Positions 1 to 15,541 are shown, counted from the first letter of the stretch. The stretch is DNA of 64,000 nucleotides from Propioniciclava sinopodophylli (GCF_004324755.1 NZ_SDMQ01000010.1:59840-123839), one strand, 5' to 3'. Numbers and translations are program-made. The notes: generated by a model from the sequence alone, not told the origin.

Positions 1-596
1 AGATCGCCTCCCTGCCGCGGCGTCCGAAGCTGGTGGCCCTGGCCACCAAGACCGACCTGGTCAGCCGCGAACGCATCGGCCAGCACCTGATGAAGATCGC
101 CTCGCTGGAGGAGGAGCTCGGCATCCGTTGGGAGGCCGTGATCCCCGTCAGCGCGCTGACCGGCGACCAGGTGCAGATCGTCGTCGACGAGATCATGGCC
201 CACCTGCCGCCCGGCCCGCCGCTGTTCCCGGACGGCGAGGTCACCGACGAGCCCGACGAGACGCGCATCGCCGAGTTCATCCGCGAGGCCGCGCTGGAGG
301 GCGTCAGCGACGAGCTGCCGCACTCGATCGCCGTCGTCATCGACGAGATGAACCCGCGCGCCGACCGCCCAGCCGACAAGCCGATGATGGACATCTTCGC
401 CAGCATCGTCGTCGAGCGGGAGTCCCAGAAGGGCATCCTCATCGGCCACCGCGGCGAGCGCCTCAAGCAGGTCGGCCAGGAGGCGCGCCTCCAGGCCAAG
501 GAGCTGCTCGGCATGCCCGTGCACCTGTCGCTGCACGTCAAGGTGATGCCGGACTGGCAGCGCGACCCCAAGTACCTCAACCGCCTCGGCTTCTGA
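1..596 (+). CDS. era: GTPase Era, C-terminal part (5' end outside window)
   Basis: Era is a GTPase that binds 16S rRNA and assists 30S ribosome maturation. The reading frame is open from base 3, so the gene starts before the window and about 198 residues are visible. The G4 motif reads TKTD in place of NKxD. The C-terminal KH RNA-binding domain is intact: GILIGHRGERLKQVG carries the GxxG-type loop, and the protein ends PKYLNRLGF, a typical Era terminus. The next gene follows after about 100 bp in the same direction. Identification is firm from the KH domain; the G1-G3 motifs cannot be checked. Confidence 0.93.
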   Translation, partial: IASLPRRPKLVALATKTDLVSRERIGQHLMKIASLEEELGIRWEAVIPVSALTGDQVQIVVDEIMAHLPPGPPLFPDGEVTDEPDETRIAEFIREAALEGVSDELPHSIAVVIDEMNPRADRPADKPMMDIFASIVVERESQKGILIGHRGERLKQVGQEARLQAKELLGMPVHLSLHVKVMPDWQRDPKYLNRLGF

Positions 597-693
597 GGAC
601 CCTTGTGAGTCCTGACATACTGAGGCCCATGCCGCACGACCCATCGGAGCCTCCCAGTCAGCGACGTGACCGCGAACACTGGGGGGCTGGGCG

Positions 694-2049
694 ATGACGC
701 CGATCGTCTCCTTGGGCATCGGCGTCGTGGTGGTGCTGTTCATCACGGCCTTCACCGGCTACTTCGTCGCGCAGGAGTTCGCCTACGTGGCGGTCGACCG
801 CTCCCGGCTCGCCAGCCGCGCGGCTGCCGGTGACGAGAGAGCCGTCAAGACCCTCGAGATAACGCGCCGCACGTCGTTCATGCTGTCCGGCGCCCAGCTC
901 GGCATCACCGTCACCGGCCTGCTCGTCGGCTACGTGGCCGAGCCGCTGATCGGCCAGGCGCTCGGCTCCCTGGTCAGCGGTGGTGCCAGCACCGCCATCG
1001 CCGTCACCGTCGGCGGCATCGTCGCCATCGTGTTCTCCACGCTGGTACAGATGCTGTTCGGCGAACTCTTCCCCAAGAACTACGCGATCGCGAGGTCGGC
1101 GGAGGTGGCCGACGCGCTCACTCCGTCCACGCGCCTGTACCTGACGATCTTCGGCCCGCTGATCTGGATCTTCGACAAGTCCGCCGAGCTGCTGCTGCGC
1201 GCCCTGCGCATCGAGCCCGTCCACGACGTCGAGGACACGGCCTCGGCCACCGACCTCGAGCGCGTCGTGGACGCCTCGCGCCGCGACGGCACGCTGTCGG
1301 AGGAACTGGGCCTCATCATCGACCGGATCATCGACTTCCCGCGCCGCGACGTGCAGCACGCCATGGTGCCCCGGGTCGCGGTCGACACCGTGCGCGACAC
1401 CGCGACGATCGCCGAGGTCCGCGCGCTGATGGCCACCGGCCACACCCGCTACCCGGTGCTCGACCCCGAGGAGGGCATCGTCGGCGTGGTCGCGCTCGTC
1501 GACGTGCTGGACGCCACCGACCGACCGGACGAGCCCGTCACCACCATCGCCCGCGAGGCGCTGATCCTGCCCGAGTTCATGTCGCTGCCGGACGCCCAGC
1601 AGGAGCTGCGCGACACCGGCCAGGAGATGGCCTGCGTCGTCGACGAGTTCGGCAGCTTCACCGGCGTCGTCACGCTGGAGGACCTGGTCGAGGAGATCGT
1701 CGGTGAGCTGACCGACGAGCACGACCCCGACGACCCCGACTACCTGCCGAGCGAGACCGACGGCGTGTGGGTCATGGCCGGCGACGTGCACGTCGACGAG
1801 GTCGAGCGCGCGCTCGGGCTCGACATGCCGCCCGGCGACCACGAGACCATCGCCGGCCTGATCATCGAGGTCCTCGGCGCCCTGCCTGAGGTGGGGGAAC
1901 AGGTCACCCTCGACCTCGAACCGACCGCCGCCCAGCTCGCCCTTGACGGCGATGCCCGCGCCCGGCGGGTGCTCATCGAGGTGCTCGCCATCGAACGCCA
2001 CGTGCCCTCGCGTGTGCGCGTGAGCCTCCCGGACGGAGACCCTGCATGA
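694..2049 (+). CDS. CNNM/CorC-family membrane protein (hemolysin family), full length
   Basis: A 451-residue protein of the CNNM/CorC (TlyC-like) family, thought to move or regulate magnesium and other divalent cations; the old name hemolysin is not functional evidence. The DUF21 membrane domain covers about residues 1-190 with three to four hydrophobic segments (from VSLGIGVVVVLFITAFTGYF). A CBS pair spans about 205-330 (HAMVPRVAVDTVRD, FTGVVTLEDLVEEIVGE) and a CorC_HlyC domain lies near 345-440. The ATG follows a strong purine run (ggggggctgggcg). Its stop overlaps the next start as ATGA, so the two CNNM genes are probably translated together. Confidence 0.9.
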   Translation: MTPIVSLGIGVVVVLFITAFTGYFVAQEFAYVAVDRSRLASRAAAGDERAVKTLEITRRTSFMLSGAQLGITVTGLLVGYVAEPLIGQALGSLVSGGASTAIAVTVGGIVAIVFSTLVQMLFGELFPKNYAIARSAEVADALTPSTRLYLTIFGPLIWIFDKSAELLLRALRIEPVHDVEDTASATDLERVVDASRRDGTLSEELGLIIDRIIDFPRRDVQHAMVPRVAVDTVRDTATIAEVRALMATGHTRYPVLDPEEGIVGVVALVDVLDATDRPDEPVTTIAREALILPEFMSLPDAQQELRDTGQEMACVVDEFGSFTGVVTLEDLVEEIVGELTDEHDPDDPDYLPSETDGVWVMAGDVHVDEVERALGLDMPPGDHETIAGLIIEVLGALPEVGEQVTLDLEPTAAQLALDGDARARRVLIEVLAIERHVPSRVRVSLPDGDPA

Positions 2050-3101
2050 CGCCCCTCGAGACCGGCATGGGCGGATGGGCCGTCGCCGGCTGGACCGCCC
2101 TGCTCATCGTGCTGAGCGCCTTCTTCGTGGCCGCCGAGTTCGCCCTGATGGCCGCGAAGCAGCACCGCCTCGAGGAGCGCGCGGGGTCGGCCGCCGGCCG
2201 AGCCGCGCTGCGCAACTCCGCCGAGCTGACGCTCGTGCTGGCCGGCTCCCAGCTCGGCATCACCGTCTGCACGCTGGCGCTGGGCGCCATCACCAAGCCC
2301 GCCGTGCACCATGCGCTGACGCCGCTGCTGGCGGCGTGGGGCATCCCGCTGGCCGTGGCCGACGTGGCCTCCTTCGTGCTCGCGCTGGTCTTCGTCACCT
2401 TCCTGCACCTGGTGGTCGGCGAGATGGCCCCCAAGTCGTGGGCGATCGCGCACCCCGAGCAGTCCTCGGTGCTGCTGGCCCTGCCGATGCGCGCCTTCAT
2501 GTTCGTGATGCGCCCGGTGCTCGTCGCCATGAACTCCGCCGCCAACTGGCTGGTGCGCAAGGCGGGGGCCACCCCGGTCGACGAGCTGTCGGCCGGTCAG
2601 GACGCCGCCGGCCTGCGCCAGCTGGTCGAGCACTCCGCGAACGTGGGGGCCCTGGACGCGCGCTACCACCAGTCCCTGACCAGCGTGCTGACGCTGCGCG
2701 ACCAGACGGTCGCCGACGTGCTCCCGCCGGGGCAGGAGCTGGCGTGGGTACCGGCCGACGCCACGCTGGCTGACGTCCAGGCCGCCACCCGGCAGCACCG
2801 CCACCTGCGCGTGCTGCTGCGCGAGGGGGGCCGCACGGTGGGTGTCGTGCACGTCCGCGACACCCTCGCCGAACCGGACCTGACCCGTCCGGCCCGCGAG
2901 ATCGCCCGCGAGCCGGTCCTGCTGCCTCACGACACGCACCTGGCCGAGGCGCTCAAGCGCATCCGGCAGGCACGCACGCAGTTGGCCATCGTGACGCGCG
3001 GGGAGGACGAGCTGGGCGTCATCACGCTGCAGGACGTGCTGCCGGCCCTGATGCCGACCGCCATCCTGGAGGAGGAGACGGTCGCGACGACCGCGCACTG
3101 A
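2046..3101 (+). CDS. CNNM-family membrane protein, short form without CorC domain
   Basis: A 351-residue relative of the upstream gene. DUF21 covers about residues 1-185 with transmembrane stretches (GWTALLIVLSAFFVAAEFAL, SFVLALVFVTFLHLVVGEMA). A CBS pair follows at about 195-335 and ends TRGEDELGVITLQDVLPALM. The C-terminal CorC_HlyC domain of the neighbour is absent. The start overlaps the upstream stop by four bases. Adjacent long and short CNNM genes are common in actinobacteria and may form a heteromer (inference). The substrate is unknown; magnesium or cobalt is the family default. Confidence 0.88.
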   Translation: MTPLETGMGGWAVAGWTALLIVLSAFFVAAEFALMAAKQHRLEERAGSAAGRAALRNSAELTLVLAGSQLGITVCTLALGAITKPAVHHALTPLLAAWGIPLAVADVASFVLALVFVTFLHLVVGEMAPKSWAIAHPEQSSVLLALPMRAFMFVMRPVLVAMNSAANWLVRKAGATPVDELSAGQDAAGLRQLVEHSANVGALDARYHQSLTSVLTLRDQTVADVLPPGQELAWVPADATLADVQAATRQHRHLRVLLREGGRTVGVVHVRDTLAEPDLTRPAREIAREPVLLPHDTHLAEALKRIRQARTQLAIVTRGEDELGVITLQDVLPALMPTAILEEETVATTAH

Positions 3102-3152
3102 GGTGGCGTCCGTCCGCGTGTCGGACGCCGTGGGCGCCCGCGGAGGTGGGTG

Positions 3153-3158
3153 TAAGGT
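3153..3158 (+). promoter_or_regulatory. -10 box (TAAGGT) of a leaderless leuA leader transcript
   Basis: TAAGGT ends 7 bases before the ATG of the leader peptide, so transcription should start at or next to that ATG. No Shine-Dalgarno sequence precedes it. The same spacing recurs at many genes in this window. Confidence 0.55.
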
Positions 3159-3165
3159 GACGCCC

Positions 3166-3210
3166 ATGGCTTGGGCGAACCTGCTTCTTGGTCGCCGCAG
3201 CGAGGCCTAG
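3166..3210 (+). CDS. leuL: leuA leader peptide with three consecutive leucine codons
   Basis: A 14-residue open frame reads MAWANLLLGRRSEA and stops at TAG. Three leucine codons in a row (CTG CTT CTT) just before a hairpin and the leuA gene are the signature of transcription attenuation by leucyl-tRNA supply, known for leuA in actinobacteria. A ribosome stalled on these codons would let downstream RNA fold into the antiterminator. The frame was too short for ordinary gene calling; I found it by reading the 215-bp gap before leuA. Confidence 0.75.
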   Translation: MAWANLLLGRRSEA

Positions 3211-3303
3211 GGCTCCTCACCGTCGTCGGAGAGGGTGAGCCGGTCGGGCTTCCTCGTTGCGGAGAGTCTCCATGCGCCTGGCACCCCCATCCGCCTTTTT
3301 CGT
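3211..3303 (+). promoter_or_regulatory. leuA attenuator region (hairpin and T-rich end)
   Basis: Directly after the leader stop, GGCT-CCT-CACC pairs with GGTGAGCC (about 3211-3240; 8 pairs with a 3-base bulge). Further on, a run of five T after CCGCC (near 3291-3299) lies just before leuA. Together with the leucine-rich leader this fits an attenuator. The exact terminator and antiterminator folds need RNA folding. Confidence 0.55.
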
Positions 3304-3307
3304 GTGA

Positions 3308-5071
<1,764 letters not shown>

Positions 5072-5106
5072 CCTCAGGCCTCGGGGGGAGCGGATCCCAT
5101 CGTGGG

Positions 5107-5162
5107 ACGGCGGCCCGGCCCTGTGCAGCGACTCCTAGACTGCACACCGGCCGGGCCGCCGT
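5107..5162 (+). promoter_or_regulatory. Long inverted repeat enclosing the gdhA -10 box
   Basis: The left arm (5107-5120) pairs over 14 bases with 5149-5162, and an inner arm TGTGCAG (5122-5128) pairs with CTGCACA (5140-5146); the arms are separated only by C versus CC. The 11-base centre runs into TAGACT (5136-5141), a good -10 box, which places the transcript start about 44 bases before gdhA. It could be an operator for a nitrogen regulator or a terminator of leuA; it lacks a T-run. Confidence 0.5.
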
Positions 5163-5177
5163 CCGGCCGTTGCGTGA

Positions 5178-7997
<2,820 letters not shown>

Positions 7998-8026
<29 letters not shown>

Positions 8027-10589
8027 CGCACAGCACCCGCTGGCTGACCACGTCGGAGTAGAGCGCCAGGTCGTCGAACCGCGCCACGTGCACCACGGCG
8101 GCCAGGTGGGGGTCGGCGTCCGGCACCAGCTCCAGCAGCGCGTTCTCCCGGGCGGCCACCAGCGCCGGGTGGAACGTCACGCCCGGGCGGTCGTCGAAGA
8201 CGGCGGCGTAGAAGATCCCGGTCTCCACGAGGTCCTGGAAGAAGTGCGACCCGTAGGACAGCTCGGGGCGGAAGTTGCCCGCGGCGTCCGTCGCCTCGAC
8301 GAGCGCGGCCGCGTGGTTGATCTCGGCGAAGCGGACAGGCACGCCGAGCGACTCGGTCGTCGTGCCCCAACGGCCCGGGCCCAGCAGCAGGAAGCTGTCG
8401 TCCTTGAGCCGCCGGTTCACCTCCCCGACGAGCCGGGCGACGCCGTGCCGCTGCGGGGACCCCAGCCCGAGGTAGGGCGTGGCCCGCACCATCACGACCC
8501 AGTCGATCGGCAGGTTGACGTTGCCGCCCATGAACTCCCCGGGTGCGGCGAACAGGACTCCGTTGTCGTCCGCCACCTCGGGGATCGCCACCGACTGGCC
8601 GGGCCCGCGGGTCTGCAGCGGGCGGCACTGGACGATGCCGATGCGGGGCTCCCCGGCGCTGGTCATGTTGACGGTGAACTCGACGTCGACGGGGTAGTCG
8701 TAGGCGGCGGCGAGCGTGGCGAGGGCGTCCCGCATCAGGGTCGGGAAGGCGGTCTCGCCGAGCAGGCCCCGGAAGTCGGCCACCACCGGGGTGGCGCGGA
8801 CGGCGGTCGGACGCCCACGCTCGCGTTCGCGCTCGCCCAGTCGGCGCAGCACCGCCGTATCGGGGCTGGTGAACAGCGACCAGTCGGCGCCGACGTCGGT
8901 GGCGACGAGTTCGGACAACGGGACCGCGGCCTGACGGCCGGCCGCGAGGTCGAGCACGTCCACCCGGCGCTGGCTGAAGGCCGAGAGGTCCTCCGGGTCG
9001 GACAGCCGGCCGTTCAGCGGGTCGGCCAACGCGACGATGCGGGCGTGGTCGCTGGTGGTGCGATCCACGGCCCGTGTGCCCAGGCCGAACACCAGCCGCA
9101 GCATGCCGGCCTCGGCGTCCACCGTCGCGTCCCACGTGTAGAGGTTCGAGGAGTTGGCCACCCCCGCGGCGTGCGGGAAGAAGAGCTGGCCGTGGTGGTC
9201 GCCCGAGACGCGCTGGATGAGGATGGCCATCTGCTCGTCCACCTCGGCGAGGTTGCGGGAGAGCCGGTAGCGCAGCGCCTCCTCGCTCATGGCCGACGCG
9301 TACACCGCGCGCACGGCGTCCAGCAGCGCCTCCAGCCGCTCCTCCGGCGACCCCTGATTGGTGAGGAAGAAGCTGTCGTACTTGCCGGCGAAGGCGTTGC
9401 CGAAGTTGTCCTCCAGCAGGGAGCTGGAACGGACGATGATCGGCGCCTGCCCGAAGTGCCCGAGCATGTCGAGGAGCTGCTCGCGCACCGAGGCCGGGAA
9501 GCGGCCCGTCGGCATCAGCTCGTGCAGCGTCGCGCCGGCGGACAGGAAGGTGCCGGGGTGGCTCTGGGCCAGCCGGTGCCCCCACCAGCCGTTGCTGACC
9601 AGGTAGTGGTAGAAGACGTCCGCGCCGAGGTGGAACGAGTCGTGCGGCTCGAGGTGGTCGACGAACCGCCCGTCGATGTCGTCGGCAAGGATCGCGCGGG
9701 CCGTCAGCATGCCGACCGCCTTGCCGCCGATGTGGCCGGTGCCCACGAGGCGCGTCGCGACGACGAGCAGGTCGTCCAGGCTCAGGTGGCGCCGGGCCAG
9801 CCCAGCCATCCGGCCGTCGTCGCGCCCGAGCAGCGCGTCGGCGAGCAGGGCGTGGGCGTCCCGCTGCTCGGCGACGCTGCCGTCCAGGGCATCGAAGGCA
9901 TCGTCCACCAACCGCGTCCAGTGGTCCGGACGCCGGCGCATCCGCCCGCGCGTGGCGGCCAGCCGGGCCGAAGCCGCGGACGAGGTGACCGGGATGGCCC
10001 GCTCGCCGGCGATGAGGTGTGGGAAGAACATGGTCGCCGAGCTGCGGCCGTCCACCTTCAGGGGGTGCACGTACGTCTCGTCGCCGACCACCTGCAGGTC
10101 GAACAGCACCTGCGTGGTCTCCCGGATGCCGGCCACCGTCGCCGCGCTGACCTCGTCGCGCAGCAGCGGGAAGTAGGCCACGGTGTCGAGCTCGTAGAGG
10201 AAGGGACAGGTCACCTTGAAGAAGCTCGTCAGCAGCAGGTCGGAGTGCCAGGCGTCCAGCAGTGCGGCCAGGGAGTCGAACACGTAGAACGCCTCGCGCC
10301 CGGTCTCCTCGACCAGGTCGTGGACGGCGATCGCGAACGGCTCGAAACCTTCCGCCGGGTCGAGGCGGTGCACCTGCACGTCGTCGCCTCCCACCAGCGG
10401 GAGGTGGTCGGCGAAGCGGACGTAGACGAGGCGCCGCCGCTCGCGGCGGGCTCCGGCCACGTAGGGCTCCAGCATGCGCGCGAAGTCGTCCAGGTCCTCG
10501 CAGTGCCACACGACGTTGTCGCCGATCCGGAGCCCGTCGATGGCGGCATCCAACCCGCCGATGCCGGTGCTGACGCGTGCGGGATCCAT
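7998..10589 (-). CDS. KaiC-like domain fused to PEP synthase/PPDK ATP-binding domain
   Basis: An 863-residue protein. The first 230 or so residues look like a KaiC/RecA-type domain (STGIGGLDAAIDGLRIGDN) but lack a Walker A GKT. The rest matches the N-terminal ATP-binding domain of PEP synthase and pyruvate phosphate dikinase: IGGKAVGML, IIVRSSSLLEDNFGNAFAGK, and near the end LLLGPGRWGTTTESLG. The swivelling phospho-histidine domain and the PEP/pyruvate barrel are absent, so it cannot run the normal dikinase reaction alone. The role is unknown; it may phosphorylate a partner carrying the histidine domain. The ATG is preceded by AAGGAGAG. It is divergent from argG. Confidence 0.8.
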
Positions 10590-10625
10590 GGTGGGGGCCT
10601 CTCCTTGGGACGGGTTCCACCGTAG

Positions 10626-12092
<1,467 letters not shown>

Positions 12093-12101
12093 CCCCGCGC
12101 C

Positions 12102-12917
12102 ATGGAGCTCTCCGACCTCGAGTGGGGTGACGTCGTCTCCGACGACGACGGCGTGCTGGTCGTCCGCGCCGTGCTCGCGGGCGACCCGGTCGTGGTGAAG
12201 CGCTATGCCGAGCCCCGGATGGCGCGCGAGATCGCGCACTACCGGCTGCTGGAGCTGCTCGGCCTGCCCACCGTGCCCGTGCTGGGCGCCGGGGACGACT
12301 GGCTCGTGCTGGCCGACCTCGTCGACGCCGGCTACCGCCCCGGGACGCCCGAGGACCTGTACGACCCTGGCGTCGCCCGCCTGCTGGCGCGCTGGTACGA
12401 CCAGCTGCACGCGGCGGGGGAGTCGGTCCCGGACGCCGCGCTGGCCGGAATGTACTCCGAACTCGACCTCGTGGACGCCGACGGGCTCGCCCTCGTGGCG
12501 GCCCGCTGGCCGGAGCTGTCCCTGCAGGTGGCGTGGGCGCAGGACCGGCTGCCCGAGTGGCGCCGCGTGCTGGCCGACCTGCCGCGGACACTGACCCACA
12601 ACGACTTCTGGTACACCAACCTCGCCGTGGCCTGGGACGGGTCCTCGGCCCTGATGTACGACCTCAACCTGATGGGCGCGGGGCTGCGGGCAAGCGACGT
12701 CCGCAACGTCACCCTCGCGCTCTCGGACGAAGCGGCCGACGCGTTCCGCACCGAGTACGCGGCGCTGGCGGCGGGTCGGGGGGTGGAGCTGGGCGGCGCG
12801 GCGGAGCAGCTGGACGAGCCGCTCGGCCACCTGGCCGCGCTCGTGCTGGCCAGCCGGGCCGACGCGACCCCGGCGTGGGCCCAGGACTCGCTGGACTGGC
12901 TCCGTGGCCGCCCCTGA
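12102..12917 (+). CDS. Aminoglycoside phosphotransferase-like kinase (APH fold)
   Basis: A 271-residue protein with the APH/choline-kinase fold. VVVKRYAEPRMAREIAHYRLL carries the ATP-site lysine and LTHNDFWYTNLAV is the catalytic loop (HxDxxxxN; here H-N-D-F-W-Y-T-N), followed by LMYDLNLMG for the metal-binding Asp. Members phosphorylate many small molecules, so no antibiotic resistance should be assumed. It starts 10 bp after argG and overlaps the MATE exporter by 14 bp, so the three are probably co-transcribed. Confidence 0.75.
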   Translation: MELSDLEWGDVVSDDDGVLVVRAVLAGDPVVVKRYAEPRMAREIAHYRLLELLGLPTVPVLGAGDDWLVLADLVDAGYRPGTPEDLYDPGVARLLARWYDQLHAAGESVPDAALAGMYSELDLVDADGLALVAARWPELSLQVAWAQDRLPEWRRVLADLPRTLTHNDFWYTNLAVAWDGSSALMYDLNLMGAGLRASDVRNVTLALSDEAADAFRTEYAALAAGRGVELGGAAEQLDEPLGHLAALVLASRADATPAWAQDSLDWLRGRP

Positions 12918-14220
12918 GCGCGGGCGGGCGCTGGACCGGGAGATCCTCACGCTCGCGGTCCCGGCGTTCGCGACGCTCATCGCGGAGCCGCTGCTGGTGC
13001 TGGCGGACACCTGGATCATCGGCCGGCTCGGCACGCCCCACCTGGGCGGGCTGACGCTGGCCTCCAGCGTGCTGACGCTCGTGGTGGGGCTGTCGGTGTT
13101 CCTGGCCTATGGGACGACGGCGACGGTCTCGCGGCGCCTGGGGACCGGGGACCGCCCTGGTGCGCTGTCCGGTGGCGTCGACGGGATGGTGCTCGGCGCC
13201 CTGATCGGGCTCGCCGTGGCGGTGCTGCTGGTGCCCGGTGCGCCGTGGGTGCTCGGCCTCTACGGTGCTGCCCCCGAGCCGACCGCGCTGGGGGCGTCCT
13301 ACCTGCGGGTGGTGGCGTTCGGCCTGCCTGCCCAGCTCGTGATGCTGGCCGCCACCGGCGTGCTGCGCGGCCTGCAGGACACCCGGACGCCCCTCCGCGT
13401 CGTCGTCACCATCAACCTGCTCAACATCGCCCTCAACGTGGCGCTGGTCCTCGGGCTGGGGCTCGGGATGCCGGGCGCGGCCCTGGGCACCGTGGTGTCC
13501 CAATGGGTGGGGGCCTCGATCATGGGCTGGGTGGTGCTGCGCGCCGCGCAGCGCGAGGGCGTCCGGCTCGGGTTCGCGCCCGGGGGCGTGCTGGCCGCGG
13601 CCCGGCTGGGCGGATGGCTGGTCGTCCGCAACGGCACCCTGCAGGCCGCCCTGCTGCTGACCACCTTCACCGCCGCGAGCCTCGGCACTGCGTCGCTGGC
13701 CGCCCACCAGGTCGTGGCCACCGTGTGGTCGACGGTGGCGTTCGCGCTGGACGCCTTCGCGATCGCCGCCCAGGCCATGGTTGGCCTGCGGCTGGGCGCC
13801 GGGGACGAGGCGGGCGCCCGCGGCGTGCTCGGCCGGGTGATCGCCTGGGGCGTCGGGCTGGGTGTCGTGGTGGGGCTCGTCATCGTGGCGCTGCGCGGCC
13901 CGATCGCGGGGGCCTTCAGCCCCGACCCCGCGGTGCACGCGGTGGCGGCGGGAGCACTCCTGGTGCTGGCCGCGCTCGCCCCGGTCGGAGCGGTCGCGTT
14001 CCAGCTGGACGGGGTGTTGATCGGGGCTGGCGACGCCCGCTTCCTCGCCCTGGCCGGACTGGTGACCACGGCGGTGTACGCCCCCTTCGCGCTGGCGGTC
14101 TGGGCGACCGGCGCCGGTCTGGCCTGGCTGTGGGCCGCCTACGGGGTGTGGCTGCTCGCCCGCGGCGCCGTGCTGGGCCTGCGCACCCGCTCGTCCGCCT
14201 GGCTCCGCCTGGGCGCCTGA
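12904..14220 (+). CDS. MATE-family efflux transporter
   Basis: A 438-residue membrane protein with about 12 hydrophobic segments in two halves, typical of MATE exporters that expel cationic drugs or metabolites in exchange for H+ or Na+. MAAPERGRALDREILTLAVP begins the first half, and LADTWIIGRLGTPHLGGLTLA and GVLRGLQDTRTPLR are family hallmarks. The GTG start lies inside the end of the preceding kinase gene, which suggests coupling. DinF-like proteins are the nearest relatives. A 22-bp repeat array follows the stop codon. Confidence 0.9.
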   Translation: MAAPERGRALDREILTLAVPAFATLIAEPLLVLADTWIIGRLGTPHLGGLTLASSVLTLVVGLSVFLAYGTTATVSRRLGTGDRPGALSGGVDGMVLGALIGLAVAVLLVPGAPWVLGLYGAAPEPTALGASYLRVVAFGLPAQLVMLAATGVLRGLQDTRTPLRVVVTINLLNIALNVALVLGLGLGMPGAALGTVVSQWVGASIMGWVVLRAAQREGVRLGFAPGGVLAAARLGGWLVVRNGTLQAALLLTTFTAASLGTASLAAHQVVATVWSTVAFALDAFAIAAQAMVGLRLGAGDEAGARGVLGRVIAWGVGLGVVVGLVIVALRGPIAGAFSPDPAVHAVAAGALLVLAALAPVGAVAFQLDGVLIGAGDARFLALAGLVTTAVYAPFALAVWATGAGLAWLWAAYGVWLLARGAVLGLRTRSSAWLRLGA

Positions 14221-14227
14221 CCCCCTC

Positions 14228-14304
14228 CGCCGAGAGCCCCGGGCTCTTGCGCCGACAGCCCCGGGTTCTTGCGCCGACAGCCCCGGGTTTGTGCGCCGAC
14301 AGCC
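14228..14304. repeat. 22-bp intergenic repeat array, 4 units
   Basis: CGCCGACAGCC recurs at 14228 (variant CGCCGAGAGCC), 14250, 14272 and 14294, an exact 22-bp period. The rest of each unit is CCGGGTT plus a variable C/T-G-rich stretch. It begins 8 bp after the MATE stop. The same unit, in the other orientation, forms the array at 17984-18170. Confidence 0.85.
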
Positions 14305-14409
14305 CGTCTTTTCGAGACTCGCTTCGCGCGCACCAAGGGGACCGTGCGCGGGTAGACTGGGGGACATCCCGCCACGGTGCAGTGGCTGTCACTCATCGAG
14401 GAGGGGGTC

Positions 14410-15315
14410 ATGGCCACCACGTTGGACGCCAGAGGAAAGATCGTCGTCGGAACTGACCTGTCCGGTCGCGCCGGAGTCGCGGTCGACTGGGCGGCGGAGC
14501 GCGCCGCAAAGCGTGGGGTGCCGCTCCTGATCGTGATGGCGGTGCCGGAGGTGCCCATCCCGCGCCGCAGCCGGATGTTCGAGGCACTCTCCACCGGTGA
14601 CTGGCCCAACCGCCTCACCGAGATGGCCAAGGACAAGATCAACGCCCTCAAGGACAAGGTCGCCGAGAGGCACCCCGGCCTGACCGTCGAGACCGCCGTC
14701 GCCACGGGCATCGCCTCGTACGTGCTCGCGCAGGCCTCCAAGACCGCCGACCTGGTGGTTGTCGGCGCGCGCGGCGAGCACGCGCCGCTCAAGGTACGCG
14801 CCCTCGGCGGCACCGCGGACGCCGTCGTGGCGCACGCGCACGGTCCCGTCGCGGTCGTCACCGACCACGGCATCGCAACCCCGGCCGGCCCAGTCGTGGT
14901 GGGCGTCGACGACTCGCCTGAGGCGGACGCCGCACTCAAGTTCGCGGCCGACGAGGCCGCGGCCAACGGCGTCCAACTGCGCGTGATCCACGCGTGGGAC
15001 GTCGCCCCGTGGATGATGGGGCCGATGGGTGTCACGGCCATGCAGAGCCTGCCGCCGATCGAGACGCTCAAGGATGGTGTCGAGGTGTTCGTGGAGCCGG
15101 TGCGCGACAGCCACCCCGGGCTCGACATCGACGTCAAGGTGATCGAGGGACGCCCCTCGGCGGCCCTGGTCGAGGCGTCCGTCGGCGCCAGCGTGCTGGT
15201 CGTCGGATCGCGCGGCCTTGGTGGCTTCACGGGCCTGCTTCTCGGCTCGACCTCCAAGGAGGTCCTACGGGACGCCGAGGCCCCGGTCATCGTCACCCGC
15301 GCCGAAGGCGCCTGA
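14410..15315 (+). CDS. Universal stress protein, two UspA domains
   Basis: A 301-residue cytoplasmic protein with tandem UspA domains (about 10-150 and 158-300). Each starts with an ATP-site Asp (VVGTDLSG, VVGVDDSPEA). The second has the full nucleotide motif VGSRGLGGFTGLLLGST; the first reads VGARGEHAPLKVRALGG and may be weaker. Such proteins help survival in dormancy and stress. I place the start at 14410 because GAGGAGGGGG stands 2-11 bases upstream; an in-frame ATG at 14377 lacks such a site. It is a single-gene unit ending at a strong hairpin. Confidence 0.9.
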   Translation: MATTLDARGKIVVGTDLSGRAGVAVDWAAERAAKRGVPLLIVMAVPEVPIPRRSRMFEALSTGDWPNRLTEMAKDKINALKDKVAERHPGLTVETAVATGIASYVLAQASKTADLVVVGARGEHAPLKVRALGGTADAVVAHAHGPVAVVTDHGIATPAGPVVVGVDDSPEADAALKFAADEAAANGVQLRVIHAWDVAPWMMGPMGVTAMQSLPPIETLKDGVEVFVEPVRDSHPGLDIDVKVIEGRPSAALVEASVGASVLVVGSRGLGGFTGLLLGSTSKEVLRDAEAPVIVTRAEGA

Positions 15316-15324
15316 GGCGTTGCG

Positions 15325-15354
15325 GCACCCGCGTCGACGTGTCGGCGCGGGTGC
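15325..15354 (+). terminator. Hairpin after the stress-protein gene
   Basis: GCACCCGCG (15325-15333) and CGCGGGTGC (15346-15354) are perfect 9-base arms around a 12-base loop, 10 bp after the stop. There is no T-run, as is common in actinobacteria. Confidence 0.6.
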
Positions 15355-15504
15355 ACGCGCGGTAGACCGATGTCGGATCGCAGCAGCCGCTGAGCCGGCG
15401 CTGACACACCGCCCACCGACGGGAAAAACCGGCTGGGCGCCACGCCTGCCCTGGTGCTGGACGGCGACGGCGGCCTGGCAGAGCAGAACCGCGCGGGGAC
15501 AGGC

Positions 15505-15541
15505 GAAGGGCCGCTGGACGTATGAGGTTCAGCGGCCCTTC
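15505..15541. terminator. 12-bp perfect hairpin in the usp-uppS gap
   Basis: GAAGGGCCGCTG (15505-15516) pairs perfectly with CAGCGGCCCTTC (15530-15541). It lies in the 520-bp stretch between two convergent genes (usp + and uppS -) and could terminate either. I see no coding frame in this stretch; it also holds the phased CCAC boxes. Confidence 0.6.

Noticed and set aside
12102..12917. Aminoglycoside resistance gene
   Set aside because: Only the general APH fold is visible; chromosomal context gives no sign of resistance.
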